DNA from: CAZMGG01 sp964565715
GTDB taxonomy: Bacteria; Planctomycetota; UBA1135; UBA2386
Assembly (NCBI GenBank): GCA_964565715.1
Contig: CAZMGG010000133.1
Span: 1 to 14,685 of the forward strand
DNA: 14,685 nt
Direction of reading: 5' to 3'
This document shows positions 7,392 to 13,394 of the stretch, piece after piece. The position numbers and the translations under genes are program-made. Positions within the stretch are counted from its first letter, which is position 1; each line of letters begins with the position of its first letter. The notes under the pieces are model-generated. The model was given only the letters and a program-made list of their open reading frames with translations. It was not told where the DNA came from and made no database searches.

Positions 7392-8504
7392 ATGCGCATC
7401 GGCATCGTCTGCTATCCCACCGTCGGCGGCAGCGGCGTCGTCGCCACCGAGATCGCGCACCATCTGGCGGTCTGCGGCCACGAGGTGCATCTGCTCAGCT
7501 ACGACCGGCCGAGCCGGCTGCGGCGCGGCATCCGCGGGCTGCGCTACCACGAGGTCCGCGTCGCCGGCTACCCGCTGTTCAAGTATCCGCCCTACGACCT
7601 GGCCCTGGCCACCCGCATGATCGAGGTGCAGGAGGAGGCGGACATCGACCTCTTCCACGTGCACTACGCGATCCCGCACGCGGTCTCCGCCTTCCTGGCC
7701 CGCAGCATGTGCAGCGGCTCCTGCCTGCGCTTCGTGACCACCCTGCACGGCACCGACATCACGGTGGCCGGCAGCGACCGCGCCTACATGCGGCCGACGC
7801 GTTTCGCCATCGAGCAGTCCGACGCGGTGACCGCGGTCAGCCAGTTCCTCGCCGACGAGACCCAGCTGGTGTTCGGCGTGCAGTCGCCGATCGAGGTGAT
7901 CCCCAACTTCGTCGACCTGGAGCGCTTCCACCCGGGCAGCAAGGGCCGCTGGCACCAACGTCCCGACCAGGAGCGGATCCTCGTGCACGCCTCCAACTTC
8001 CGGCCGATCAAGCGGGTGGGGGACATCGTCCGCGCCTTCGCCCAGATCGGCAAGGAGGTCCCGGCCCGGCTGCTCCTGGTGGGCGACGGCCCGGACCGCG
8101 AGCACGCCATGGCGATCGCCTCGGACATCGGTTGCCAGAACCAGATCACGCATCTCGGCACCGTCGAGGCCATCGAGAACGTGCTGGCCGACGCCGACCT
8201 GTTCCTGATGGCGTCCGAGTCGGAGAGCTTCGGGCTCGGCATGCTGGAAGCCATGAGCTGCGGCGTGCCCTGCGTCAGCACGGCGGTGGGCGGGGTCGCC
8301 GAGGTGCTGGGCAGCACCGGCGCGCTGGCGCCGCTGGGCCGGCCCGACGCCCTGGCCGGCGCCGCCCTCGGGCTGCTGACCGATGCGCGGACCTACCAGG
8401 AGCACAGCCGCGCCGCGCGGCAGCGCGCCGCGGACCTGTTCGGCAGCGCGGCCGTGCTGGAGCGCTACGTCGACCTCTACCAGCGGGTGCTGCAGAAGGC
8501 GTGA
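7392..8504 (+). CDS. bshA: N-acetyl-alpha-D-glucosaminyl L-malate synthase BshA
   Basis: GT4-family glycosyltransferase making GlcNAc-malate from UDP-GlcNAc and L-malate, the first step of bacillithiol synthesis. The 370-aa protein begins MRIGIVCYPTVGGSGVVATE, nearly the textbook BshA N-terminus, which fixes the ATG at 7392 over an upstream in-frame ATG (7359). Further family landmarks: DLFHVHYAIPHA (about residues 76-87), TTLHGTDITVAGSD (117-130), VIPNFVDLERFHP, HASNFRPIKRV, LLLVGDGPDRE, and the GT4 E-x7-E motif ESFGLGMLE (E278, E286) followed by GVPCVSTAVGGV. No residues appear missing. It is likely transcribed from its own extended -10 promoter with no leader. Its TGA overlaps the GTG of the cysteine desulfurase (GTGA), coupling the two. 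It is separated from bshC-bshB1 by the ParA pair. Confidence 0.97.
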   Translation: MRIGIVCYPTVGGSGVVATEIAHHLAVCGHEVHLLSYDRPSRLRRGIRGLRYHEVRVAGYPLFKYPPYDLALATRMIEVQEEADIDLFHVHYAIPHAVSAFLARSMCSGSCLRFVTTLHGTDITVAGSDRAYMRPTRFAIEQSDAVTAVSQFLADETQLVFGVQSPIEVIPNFVDLERFHPGSKGRWHQRPDQERILVHASNFRPIKRVGDIVRAFAQIGKEVPARLLLVGDGPDREHAMAIASDIGCQNQITHLGTVEAIENVLADADLFLMASESESFGLGMLEAMSCGVPCVSTAVGGVAEVLGSTGALAPLGRPDALAGAALGLLTDARTYQEHSRAARQRAADLFGSAAVLERYVDLYQRVLQKA

Positions 8505-9601
8505 GGCACTACCTCGACCACAACGCCACCACGCCGGTCGATCCCCGGGTGCTCGCCCGCTTCCTGGAGGTGGAGGAGCGGTTCCCGGGCAACCCGGGCA
8601 GCCTGCACCAGGCCGGCCAGAAGGCCCGGGCGATGGTCGAGGAGTCCCGCGAAGAGGTGGCCAGAGCCCTGGGCGTCCGACCCGGCCAGATCGTGTTCAC
8701 TTCCGGCGGAACCGAGGCGAACAACCTGGCGGTGCGCGGCCTCGGCGATCCCGGGCTGCCAGTGTGGCTGACCCCGACCGAGCACCCCTCGGTGCGACAG
8801 GCCGCCGAGGTCCGCGGCGTGGTTCTCGGCACGGTCGACGCGCAAGGCACCGCCCAGCTCATCGCCCCGCCGGTCCCGGTGGGTCTCCTCGCGCTGGTCC
8901 ACGGCCAGAACGAACTTGGGACGCTACAACCGATTGGGGAAGCCGCCGATCTGGCGCGCAAGCTGGGGCGGCCGCTGCACGTCGATGCCGCCCAGACCTT
9001 GGGCCGCGTGGATCTCGCCGAGGCCTGCTCGCGCGCCGACAGCGTGGCGTTGTCGGTGCACAAGGCCGGTGGCCTGCGCGGCTCGGGCATCCTCGTGGTG
9101 CGGCGCCCCGATGCGCTGCACCCGCTCCTCTTCGGCGGCGGACAGGAAGCAGGCCTGCGGCCCGGCACGCTCAGCCCCGCCCTGGTGGCTGCCACGGCCC
9201 TCGCCGTCGCGCTGGCCTGCGCCGAACGCGCCGCGCGCGCCGAGCGGATGGCGCGCGCGCGCAACGCGTTCCTCGAAGCACTTGCGGCCACCGGTGTTCC
9301 GCACCGCATCCTGTCGCCGCTGCCGCGTTGCCTGCCGAACACCGCCATGGTCCACTTTGCGGGCGTCGATGGACGGATCCTCCTGCCGGCGCTCGACGCC
9401 GCCGGCATCGAGGCGTCGCAGGGCTCCGCCTGCTCGAGCGGATCGCCGACGCCGCCGGCGATCCTGGCCGCCATCGGCCTCGAACCGGCGGCGGCGCGGG
9501 CGTGCATGCGCTTCAGTTTCGGTCCGCGTCACGAGACCGACGACGCCGCCCGGGCTGGCGTGATCTTCGCCCGCACCATCGACGCGTTGCGTCGCGCGTG
9601 A
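8501..9601 (+). CDS. Cysteine desulfurase, NifS/IscS type (class V PLP aminotransferase fold)
   Basis: PLP enzyme that takes sulfur from cysteine as an enzyme persulfide for Fe-S clusters or thio-modification. It has 366 aa. Visible features: YLDHNATTPVDP at the N-terminus; FTSGGTEANNLAVRG (about residues 67-81) for PLP phosphate; a histidine in TEHPSVRQ; HVDAAQTLGRV (PLP-contacting D and Q); SVHKAGGLRGSG with Schiff-base K188; GSACSSGSPTPPAIL with the active-site C311; and CMRFSFGPRHETDD near the C-terminus. The group I-like catalytic Cys loop and length argue for NifS/IscS rather than SufS. The GTG start overlaps the bshA stop by 4 nt, and no better start fits the conserved N-terminus. No Fe-S scaffold, thiolase or tRNA-modification gene is adjacent, so the sulfur acceptor is unknown. 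The coupling to bacillithiol synthesis is the only contextual clue. Confidence 0.94.
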   Translation: MRHYLDHNATTPVDPRVLARFLEVEERFPGNPGSLHQAGQKARAMVEESREEVARALGVRPGQIVFTSGGTEANNLAVRGLGDPGLPVWLTPTEHPSVRQAAEVRGVVLGTVDAQGTAQLIAPPVPVGLLALVHGQNELGTLQPIGEAADLARKLGRPLHVDAAQTLGRVDLAEACSRADSVALSVHKAGGLRGSGILVVRRPDALHPLLFGGGQEAGLRPGTLSPALVAATALAVALACAERAARAERMARARNAFLEALAATGVPHRILSPLPRCLPNTAMVHFAGVDGRILLPALDAAGIEASQGSACSSGSPTPPAILAAIGLEPAAARACMRFSFGPRHETDDAARAGVIFARTIDALRRA

Positions 9602-9676
9602 AGCCGGGCCGCGCGCACCGCGACGACGCACCACGCGAAGATTCCGAAGCCGTTGGTCTGCTCCGGTGTTCACAAG

Positions 9677-9706
9677 ACTTGCGCACAGCCTTCGACAAAC
9701 TTGCGC
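9677..9706 (+). repeat. Direct repeat ACTTGCGC, two copies 22 bp apart
   Basis: ACTTGCGC occurs at 9677-9684 and 9699-9706, a 22-bp period close to two helical turns, just upstream of the candidate dnaA -35. The first copy continues as ACA, giving a weak DnaA-box-like TTGCGCACA (7 of 9 to TTATNCACA). The placement would suit cooperative binding by a regulator on one DNA face. Only two short copies, so this is tentative. Confidence 0.35.
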
Positions 9707-9714
9707 GCGGAACC

Positions 9715-9743
9715 TTGGCAACATCCCACGCCATCGGTATGAA
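9715..9743 (+). promoter_or_regulatory. Candidate sigma-70-type promoter for dnaA
   Basis: TTGGCA (9715-9720, 5 of 6 to TTGACA) and TATGAA (9738-9743, 4 of 6 to TATAAT) are separated by 17 nt. Initiation near 9750 would give a leader of about 205 nt before the dnaA ATG, containing the hairpin at 9786-9815. This is the only well-spaced -35/-10 pair noticed in the region. Confidence 0.45.
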
Positions 9744-9771
9744 GGCGTCCCGTTGAGGATCGCCTGCGCGG

Positions 9772-9815
9772 TCGCCAGCGCTCTCGCCAGCAGGGTCCGC
9801 CTAGACCTCGCTGGC
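9772..9815 (+). promoter_or_regulatory. Hairpin with a competing upstream arm in the dnaA leader
   Basis: GCCAGC (9786-9791) pairs with GCTGGC (9810-9815). Inside, after one A.C mismatch, GGGTC (9793-9797) pairs with GACCT (9804-9808) with one G.U, closing a 6-nt loop CGCCTA. A second copy of the left arm, in the direct repeat TCGCCAGC at 9772-9779 (first copy) and 9784-9791, can pair as GCCAGCG (9774-9780) with CGCTGGC (9809-9815). The two pairings exclude each other, as in attenuators. No T-run follows, so an intrinsic terminator for the desulfurase gene is less likely. Confidence 0.4.
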
Positions 9816-9955
9816 CGCGTGATCAGCCTTGCTCGTTCCGTGTGGTAGCAGACTCATGCCCGGGGTCTGTACCGACACGGCGGTGCCGTCCGGGTTCCGT
9901 CTCCCCGCCCGGCGCTGTCTCTCGTTGTCCCCCAGGTTTCCGGGTCTGTCCACCC

Positions 9956-11470
9956 ATGGTGGAACCAAACGTCCCCGATTCCCTGTGCACTTCCGGCCAG
10001 GCGCCGTTGCTGCAGTCCATCCTGCTCCAGCTGGTCGATCGCGTCCGACGCGATCAGTTCGAGCCGTGGTTCCGCAGCCTCGCGCTCGCCCGCGCCGACG
10101 ACCGTGACGTCGAACTCTCGGTCACCAGCCAGTTCGTCAAGAACTGGCTGCAGAACAACTATCTGACCGCCATCCGTGACTCGATCACCGCCGCGCTGGG
10201 CGGTCGCCGCCGGGTGAGCCTCTCGCTGCGCGAGGAGGACGGCTGGGACTGCACGACGCTCCTGCCCGGGACCCACCACCAGGCCAGCACCAGCAAGAGC
10301 CCCAGACCGGAGCCCACCCTGGAACTCGAGGCTGGTGCCGGCGAGACCGGCGGTCCCGCCGCGCCTGCGCCGCTCCAGGCGCCTGCCAGCCGGACCGAGT
10401 CCCGCGGCGAACCCCAGAAGGCCGACGGCCGGCTCGTGCCCTCGCAGCTCAACCCGAACTACACGTTCGACAAGTTCGTGGTCGGGCCGTGCAACCGCCT
10501 GGCCCACGCCGCGGCGCTGGCGATCGCCGAGAACCCCGGCCGGGCCTACAACCCGCTGTTCATCCACGGCAACGTCGGGTTGGGCAAGTCCCACCTGCTG
10601 CAGGCCATCTGCCAGACCGTGATGGCGCGCGACCCGAAGGCGCGCGTGCTCTACCTGAGCTGCGAGGACTTCACCAACACCTACATCCGCAGCATCCAGA
10701 GCAACAACCTGGACGACTTCCGCCGGCTCTACCGGAGCGTCGACGTGCTGGTGGTGGACGACGTCCAGTTCCTGGCCAACAAGGAGAAGACCCAGGAGGA
10801 GTTCTTCCACACGTTCAACGCGCTCTACGACCTGCAGAAGCAGATCGTGATGTCGTCGGACCGGCCGCCGGCCGAGATCCCGACCGTCGAGGAACGGCTG
10901 GTGTCGCGGTTCCGCTGGGGCCTGGTGGCCGAGATCGAGGCGCCCTGCTTCGAGACGCGGGTCGCCATCGTGCGGCGCAAGGCGAAGGCCCGCAGCGTCG
11001 AGATGGCCGACGAGGTCGCCTACTTCATCGCCGAACGGGTGACCAACAACATCCGCGAGCTGGAGGGTGCGGTCATCAAGGTCGTGGGCATCGCCGCCAT
11101 CACCGACCGCCCGATCACCGTCGAACTGGCCGAGGAGGCGCTGCGCGGCGTCGCCATGCGCCGGCAGAGCCAGGTTTCGGTGGACGACGTGATGAGCCTG
11201 ATCACCAGCGACTTCGCGATCTCGGCCCGCGACCTGACCGGCAAGTCGCGTACCCAGGCGGTGAGCCTGCCGCGGCAGATCGCGATGTTCCTGGTCCGCG
11301 ACCACACCGACCTGTCGCTGGAGGACATCGGCCGGGTGTTCGGCAACCGCGATCACACCACGGTGCTCTACGCCGTCGGCAAGATCCGCGAGCGGTCGCA
11401 GAAGGACCGCATGTTCAAGGAGATGCTCGACGGGCTCAGCAACCGGCTGATGACCCGCTCGAGCCGCTAG
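9956..11470 (+). CDS. dnaA: Chromosomal replication initiator protein DnaA
   Basis: AAA+ initiator that binds DnaA boxes, melts oriC and recruits the helicase. It has 504 aa in the four-domain layout. Domain I is about residues 10-98 (LLQLVDRVRRDQFEPWF to SLSLREE). The linker, about residues 99-165, is Pro/Ala/Glu-rich and low complexity. Domain III follows, opening LNPNYTFDKFVVGPCNR, with Walker A GNVGLGKSH (205-213, K211), Walker B VLVVDDVQF (D268, D269) and sensor-like SSDRPPAEI. The domain IV helix-turn-helix includes the signature GNRDHTTVLYAV (from G463). ATG 9956 is chosen because it directly precedes domain I, while an upstream GTG (9842) would add 38 residues without family resemblance. 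No Shine-Dalgarno is evident, only CTGTCCACCC upstream. dnaN follows after 521 nt. Confidence 0.97.
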   Translation: MVEPNVPDSLCTSGQAPLLQSILLQLVDRVRRDQFEPWFRSLALARADDRDVELSVTSQFVKNWLQNNYLTAIRDSITAALGGRRRVSLSLREEDGWDCTTLLPGTHHQASTSKSPRPEPTLELEAGAGETGGPAAPAPLQAPASRTESRGEPQKADGRLVPSQLNPNYTFDKFVVGPCNRLAHAAALAIAENPGRAYNPLFIHGNVGLGKSHLLQAICQTVMARDPKARVLYLSCEDFTNTYIRSIQSNNLDDFRRLYRSVDVLVVDDVQFLANKEKTQEEFFHTFNALYDLQKQIVMSSDRPPAEIPTVEERLVSRFRWGLVAEIEAPCFETRVAIVRRKAKARSVEMADEVAYFIAERVTNNIRELEGAVIKVVGIAAITDRPITVELAEEALRGVAMRRQSQVSVDDVMSLITSDFAISARDLTGKSRTQAVSLPRQIAMFLVRDHTDLSLEDIGRVFGNRDHTTVLYAVGKIRERSQKDRMFKEMLDGLSNRLMTRSSR

Positions 11471-11605
11471 GCGGGTCCACCAGGCGGGGGCAGGCAGGCG
11501 CGTGGGTCGCTTCGGGCCCCGCCGTCGCTCCCGCGTCCCTTCGCAGGTGGGATTCCCCCACAGCCGCGCCGCCTTCCACACTTTTTCCAGGCCGTCGCCC
11601 GATGC

Positions 11606-11635
11606 CCCATGCTCCGCCACCGGTGGCGCCATGGG
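11606..11635. repeat. 30-bp nested palindrome
   Basis: A perfect 12-bp palindrome GCCACCGGTGGC (11616-11627) is flanked by the inverted hexamers CCCATG (11606-11611) and CATGGG (11630-11635), with spacers of 4 and 2 nt. It may be a dimeric-protein binding site or cruciform in the dnaA-dnaN region. No matching copy was noticed elsewhere in the window. Confidence 0.5.
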
Positions 11636-11711
11636 ATGGCAAGGATTGCGTGGGATGTCGCGGGAGCCCTTCTGGGCAGGCTGCGGAAAGCACTGCATGG
11701 ATCCTTGAGGA

Positions 11712-11762
11712 GCCTCCCGGCGGCGCTGGCCAGGGTGCGTGATCCACGCCTCTCCGGGAGGC
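11712..11762. repeat. 9-bp inverted repeat enclosing a smaller hairpin
   Basis: GCCTCCCGG (11712-11720) is perfectly complementary to CCGGGAGGC (11754-11762). The 33-nt interior carries GCGTG (11737-11741), loop ATC, CACGC (11745-11749), and the palindrome CTGGCCAG (11726-11733). It could fold as a branched structure if transcribed. No T-run follows, so it is not a standard terminator. Confidence 0.45.
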
Positions 11763-11810
11763 CGCCAGACACCTCCCACCGGGCTTTCCCGACCCATCGC
11801 CCGAACCCTG

Positions 11811-11834
11811 CGAATGGCCGTTTTCGGCCGTTCG
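11811..11834 (+). terminator. Strong 10-bp hairpin, possible end of the dnaA transcript
   Basis: CGAATGGCCG (11811-11820) and CGGCCGTTCG (11825-11834) pair over 10 bp with one G.U and a TTTT tetraloop, the tightest hairpin found in the window. It lies 340 nt after the dnaA stop and upstream of the candidate dnaN -10. There is no downstream T-tract (ACGGGCCTTTCG follows), so it would be an atypical or Rho-assisted terminator. An origin structural element is the alternative. Confidence 0.4.
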
Positions 11835-11870
11835 ACGGGCCTTTCGCGTGATCGCCGGCACCCCCTCCGC

Positions 11871-11883
11871 TACGCTGTCCACA
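11871..11883 (+). promoter_or_regulatory. Candidate dnaN -10 (TACGCT) overlapped by a DnaA-box-like CTGTCCACA
   Basis: TACGCT (11871-11876) fits the TANNNT form of the other -10-like elements in this window and is likewise preceded by GC. CTGTCCACA (11875-11883) overlaps it by 2 nt and is 8 of 9 to TTGTCCACA, the DnaA box preferred in high-GC bacteria, and 7 of 9 to TTATCCACA. DnaA bound here could repress or time dnaN transcription. The leader to dnaN would be about 105-110 nt. No clear -35. Confidence 0.35.
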
Positions 11884-11991
11884 CTCGCGACGCGACGATG
11901 ATGGATGACGAAGGTTTGATCTCTTCTAGATGATGATCTCCTCGTCGATCCGCCACTCCCGAGCACCAGCCCCCGAGACCTGCCAACCCCG

Positions 11992-13089
11992 ATGAAGATC
12001 CTCTGCGACCGGACCCAACTGCAGGAAGCGTTCGCTCTCGTCGGCTCCGTGGTGCCGCCCAAGACCACGCGCCAGGTCCTGCAGAACGTGCTCACGCGGG
12101 CCGATGAAGGCGGTCTCACCCTGTTCGCCACCGACCTCGAACTGGCGGCGCGCGTCGACCTCGACTCGGTGAAGGTCAGCCGCAAGGGCTCGACCCTGCT
12201 GCCGGCCCGGGAGTGCGCCGCCCTGCTGCGGGAGCTGTCCGATCCCACCGTCACCATGGAGGCCAGCGATGGCCGCACCACCATCGAGAGCGGCGGTGGC
12301 ACGTTCCGCCTGCTGGGCGAGGATCCGGAGCAGTTCCCGCAGGAGAGCAGCTTCGACGCCGCCAAGAGCGTCACCATCCCGGCCGCCAGGATGCTCAGGA
12401 TGATCCAGGAGAGCGCCTTCGCCGCCGCCCGGGAGGAGACCCGCTACGCGATCAACGGCATCCTGATGGATCTCTCGGCCGGCTGCCTGCGCCTGGTGGC
12501 CACCGACGGACGCCGGCTGGCGGTGTCCTACCAGAACCTCGAGGGGGTCAAGGCCACCTTCAAGGTGGTGGTGCCCCTACGCGTGCTGTCGACCCTGGCC
12601 CGGGCCATCCCCGAGGGCAGCAAGGACGACCTGCAGATCGCGGTGAACGACAAGCAGATCGCCTTCCAGTTCGGCAAGGTCCACCTGCAGAGCCAGCTCC
12701 TCGACAGCCGCTTCCCGGACTACGAGGGCGTCATCCCGAAGGCCGCCGACACCTCGGTGGCCATCAACCGGTCGATGCTGGAGAGCTGCCTGCGCCGGGC
12801 GGCGATCCTCAGCGCCGCCGACATGCGGATGGTCCGCTTCGACGTGTCGGACTCGACGCTCAAGATCACCGCCGAGAGCAACTCCCGCGGCCGCGCCGAC
12901 GTGTCCATGGACGTCGACGTCAAGGGTGCGGGCGGCAGCATCAACTTCAACCCGGACTACATCCTCGAGGCGCTGCGCGTCAGCACGCTGGACGAGGTCC
13001 GCCTGGACATGTCCGACGAGTCCATGCCGGCCAAGTTCGCGCTCGGCGAGTCCTTCACCTACGTGGTGATGCCGATCAGCGGCACCTGA
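11992..13089 (+). CDS. dnaN: DNA polymerase III subunit beta (sliding clamp)
   Basis: Ring-shaped clamp that tethers the replicative polymerase and other client proteins to DNA. The 365-aa protein covers all three clamp domains. MKILCDRTQLQEAFALVGSV is a typical start. Domain landmarks are LQNVLTRADEGGLTLFATDLE, TRYAINGILMDL followed by LVATDGRRLAVS (about residues 165-176), DSRFPDYEGVIP (about 240-251, a clamp-family signature), and the C-terminal YVVMPISGT, matching the family's YV.MPMR ending that forms part of the client-binding pocket. Length is normal. ATG 11992 has no convincing Shine-Dalgarno and no TANNNT at 9 nt, so a leadered transcript from near 11883 is more likely. The next gene starts 2 nt after its stop, where recF would be expected in many genomes. 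Confidence 0.97.
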   Translation: MKILCDRTQLQEAFALVGSVVPPKTTRQVLQNVLTRADEGGLTLFATDLELAARVDLDSVKVSRKGSTLLPARECAALLRELSDPTVTMEASDGRTTIESGGGTFRLLGEDPEQFPQESSFDAAKSVTIPAARMLRMIQESAFAAAREETRYAINGILMDLSAGCLRLVATDGRRLAVSYQNLEGVKATFKVVVPLRVLSTLARAIPEGSKDDLQIAVNDKQIAFQFGKVHLQSQLLDSRFPDYEGVIPKAADTSVAINRSMLESCLRRAAILSAADMRMVRFDVSDSTLKITAESNSRGRADVSMDVDVKGAGGSINFNPDYILEALRVSTLDEVRLDMSDESMPAKFALGESFTYVVMPISGT

Positions 13090-13091
13090 CC

Positions 13092-13386
13092 GTGAACGAA
13101 CCCAAACGCGCATCGGAGCTGCTGCGCGGCATCGTTCGGGAACTCGGCCGCGGCGTGGCCCGCCGCGACGTCAACGAGGCCCTCGACGCCGCCCTGCCGC
13201 CGCACCAGCGGTCCAGCTGCCAGGTGGTCGCCTTCCGCGGCGGCAAGCTGGTGGTGCAGGTCGATTCGGCCCCGCTCTACGCGGAGCTGACCGGCTACCG
13301 CAAGGAGCAGCTCCGGACGCGGCTCAACGAACTGCTGCCCGCCGACAAGGTCGCGGTCCTGCAGTTCCGCCTGGGAGGAACCGCAC

Positions 13387-13394
<8 letters not shown>
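13092..13394 (+). CDS. dciA: DciA-like (DUF721) predicted helicase loader/operator
   Basis: A 100-aa protein of the DUF721/DciA family, known to act with the replicative helicase DnaB in bacteria that lack DnaC or DnaI. Evidence is the short length, the family-like core (KLVVQVDSAPLYAELTGYRK, about residues 53-72, then LRTRLNELLP and VLQFRLGG, cf. 'L.V.V.s..w..eL......ll..lN......v..i.fr.g'), and its position between dnaN and gyrB, the location of this gene in actinobacteria. The N-terminal helical part (ASELLRGIVRELG) is also typical. The GTG start at 13092 is 2 nt after the dnaN stop. Its 3' end overlaps gyrB by 8 nt and contains the gyrB ribosome binding site. The family is short and divergent, so the name is likely but less certain than its neighbours. 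Confidence 0.8.

Larger units (their letters stand above)
9602..9955 (+). other. Noncoding region upstream of dnaA
   Basis: A 354-nt stretch with no convincing gene. It holds a pair of ACTTGCGC repeats (9677-9706), a candidate promoter (9715-9743), a strong hairpin with a competing arm (9772-9815), and a CTGTCCACC sequence (9946-9954) just before the dnaA ATG that is 7 of 9 to the high-GC-type DnaA box TTGTCCACA. A weaker box-like TGTTCACAA lies at 9667-9675. The region is a plausible dnaA control region and possibly part of the origin. Confidence 0.5.
11471..11991 (+). other. dnaA-dnaN intergenic region, candidate oriC
   Basis: 521 nt without a convincing gene between dnaA and dnaN, a position where many bacteria carry oriC. 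It contains several dyads (11606-11635, 11712-11762, 11811-11834), CCACA-containing box-like sequences (GCCTTCCACA near 11573, CTGTCCACA at 11875-11883) and a relatively AT-rich stretch at about 11897-11940 just before dnaN. No cluster of consensus DnaA boxes (TTATNCACA) was found, so the origin call rests mainly on location and structure. Confidence 0.4.

Noticed and set aside
5029..8405. Minus-strand open frames of 551 and 585 codons opposite bshB1, parA, the unknown gene and bshA
   Set aside because: They mirror strongly conserved plus-strand genes, have Arg/Gln/His/Val-rich compositions, and show no recognisable domain. High GC suppresses stops in the antisense frame.
9842..9955. An upstream GTG start adding 38 residues to DnaA
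   Set aside because: The added sequence is Ser/Pro/Arg/Cys-rich without resemblance to DnaA domain I, which starts properly just after ATG 9956.
11483..11523. GGCGGGG/CCCCGCC inverted repeat just after dnaA as a terminator
   Set aside because: Only 7 bp with a 27-nt loop and no T-run, which is expected by chance in such GC-rich sequence.
11547..11583. GTGGG-ATTCC-CCCAC mini-hairpin followed by a TTTTT run as an intrinsic terminator
   Set aside because: The T-run begins 17 nt after a 5-bp stem, too far for an intrinsic terminator.
9854..11797. A 647-codon minus-strand open frame opposite dnaA
   Set aside because: Antisense shadow of dnaA codons with no domain motifs; start and end fall in noncoding DNA.
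11898..11933. A possible 11-codon leader peptide (MMDDEGLISSR) upstream of dnaN
   Set aside because: No ribosome binding site, no TANNNT at the expected distance, and no attenuation structure linked to it.
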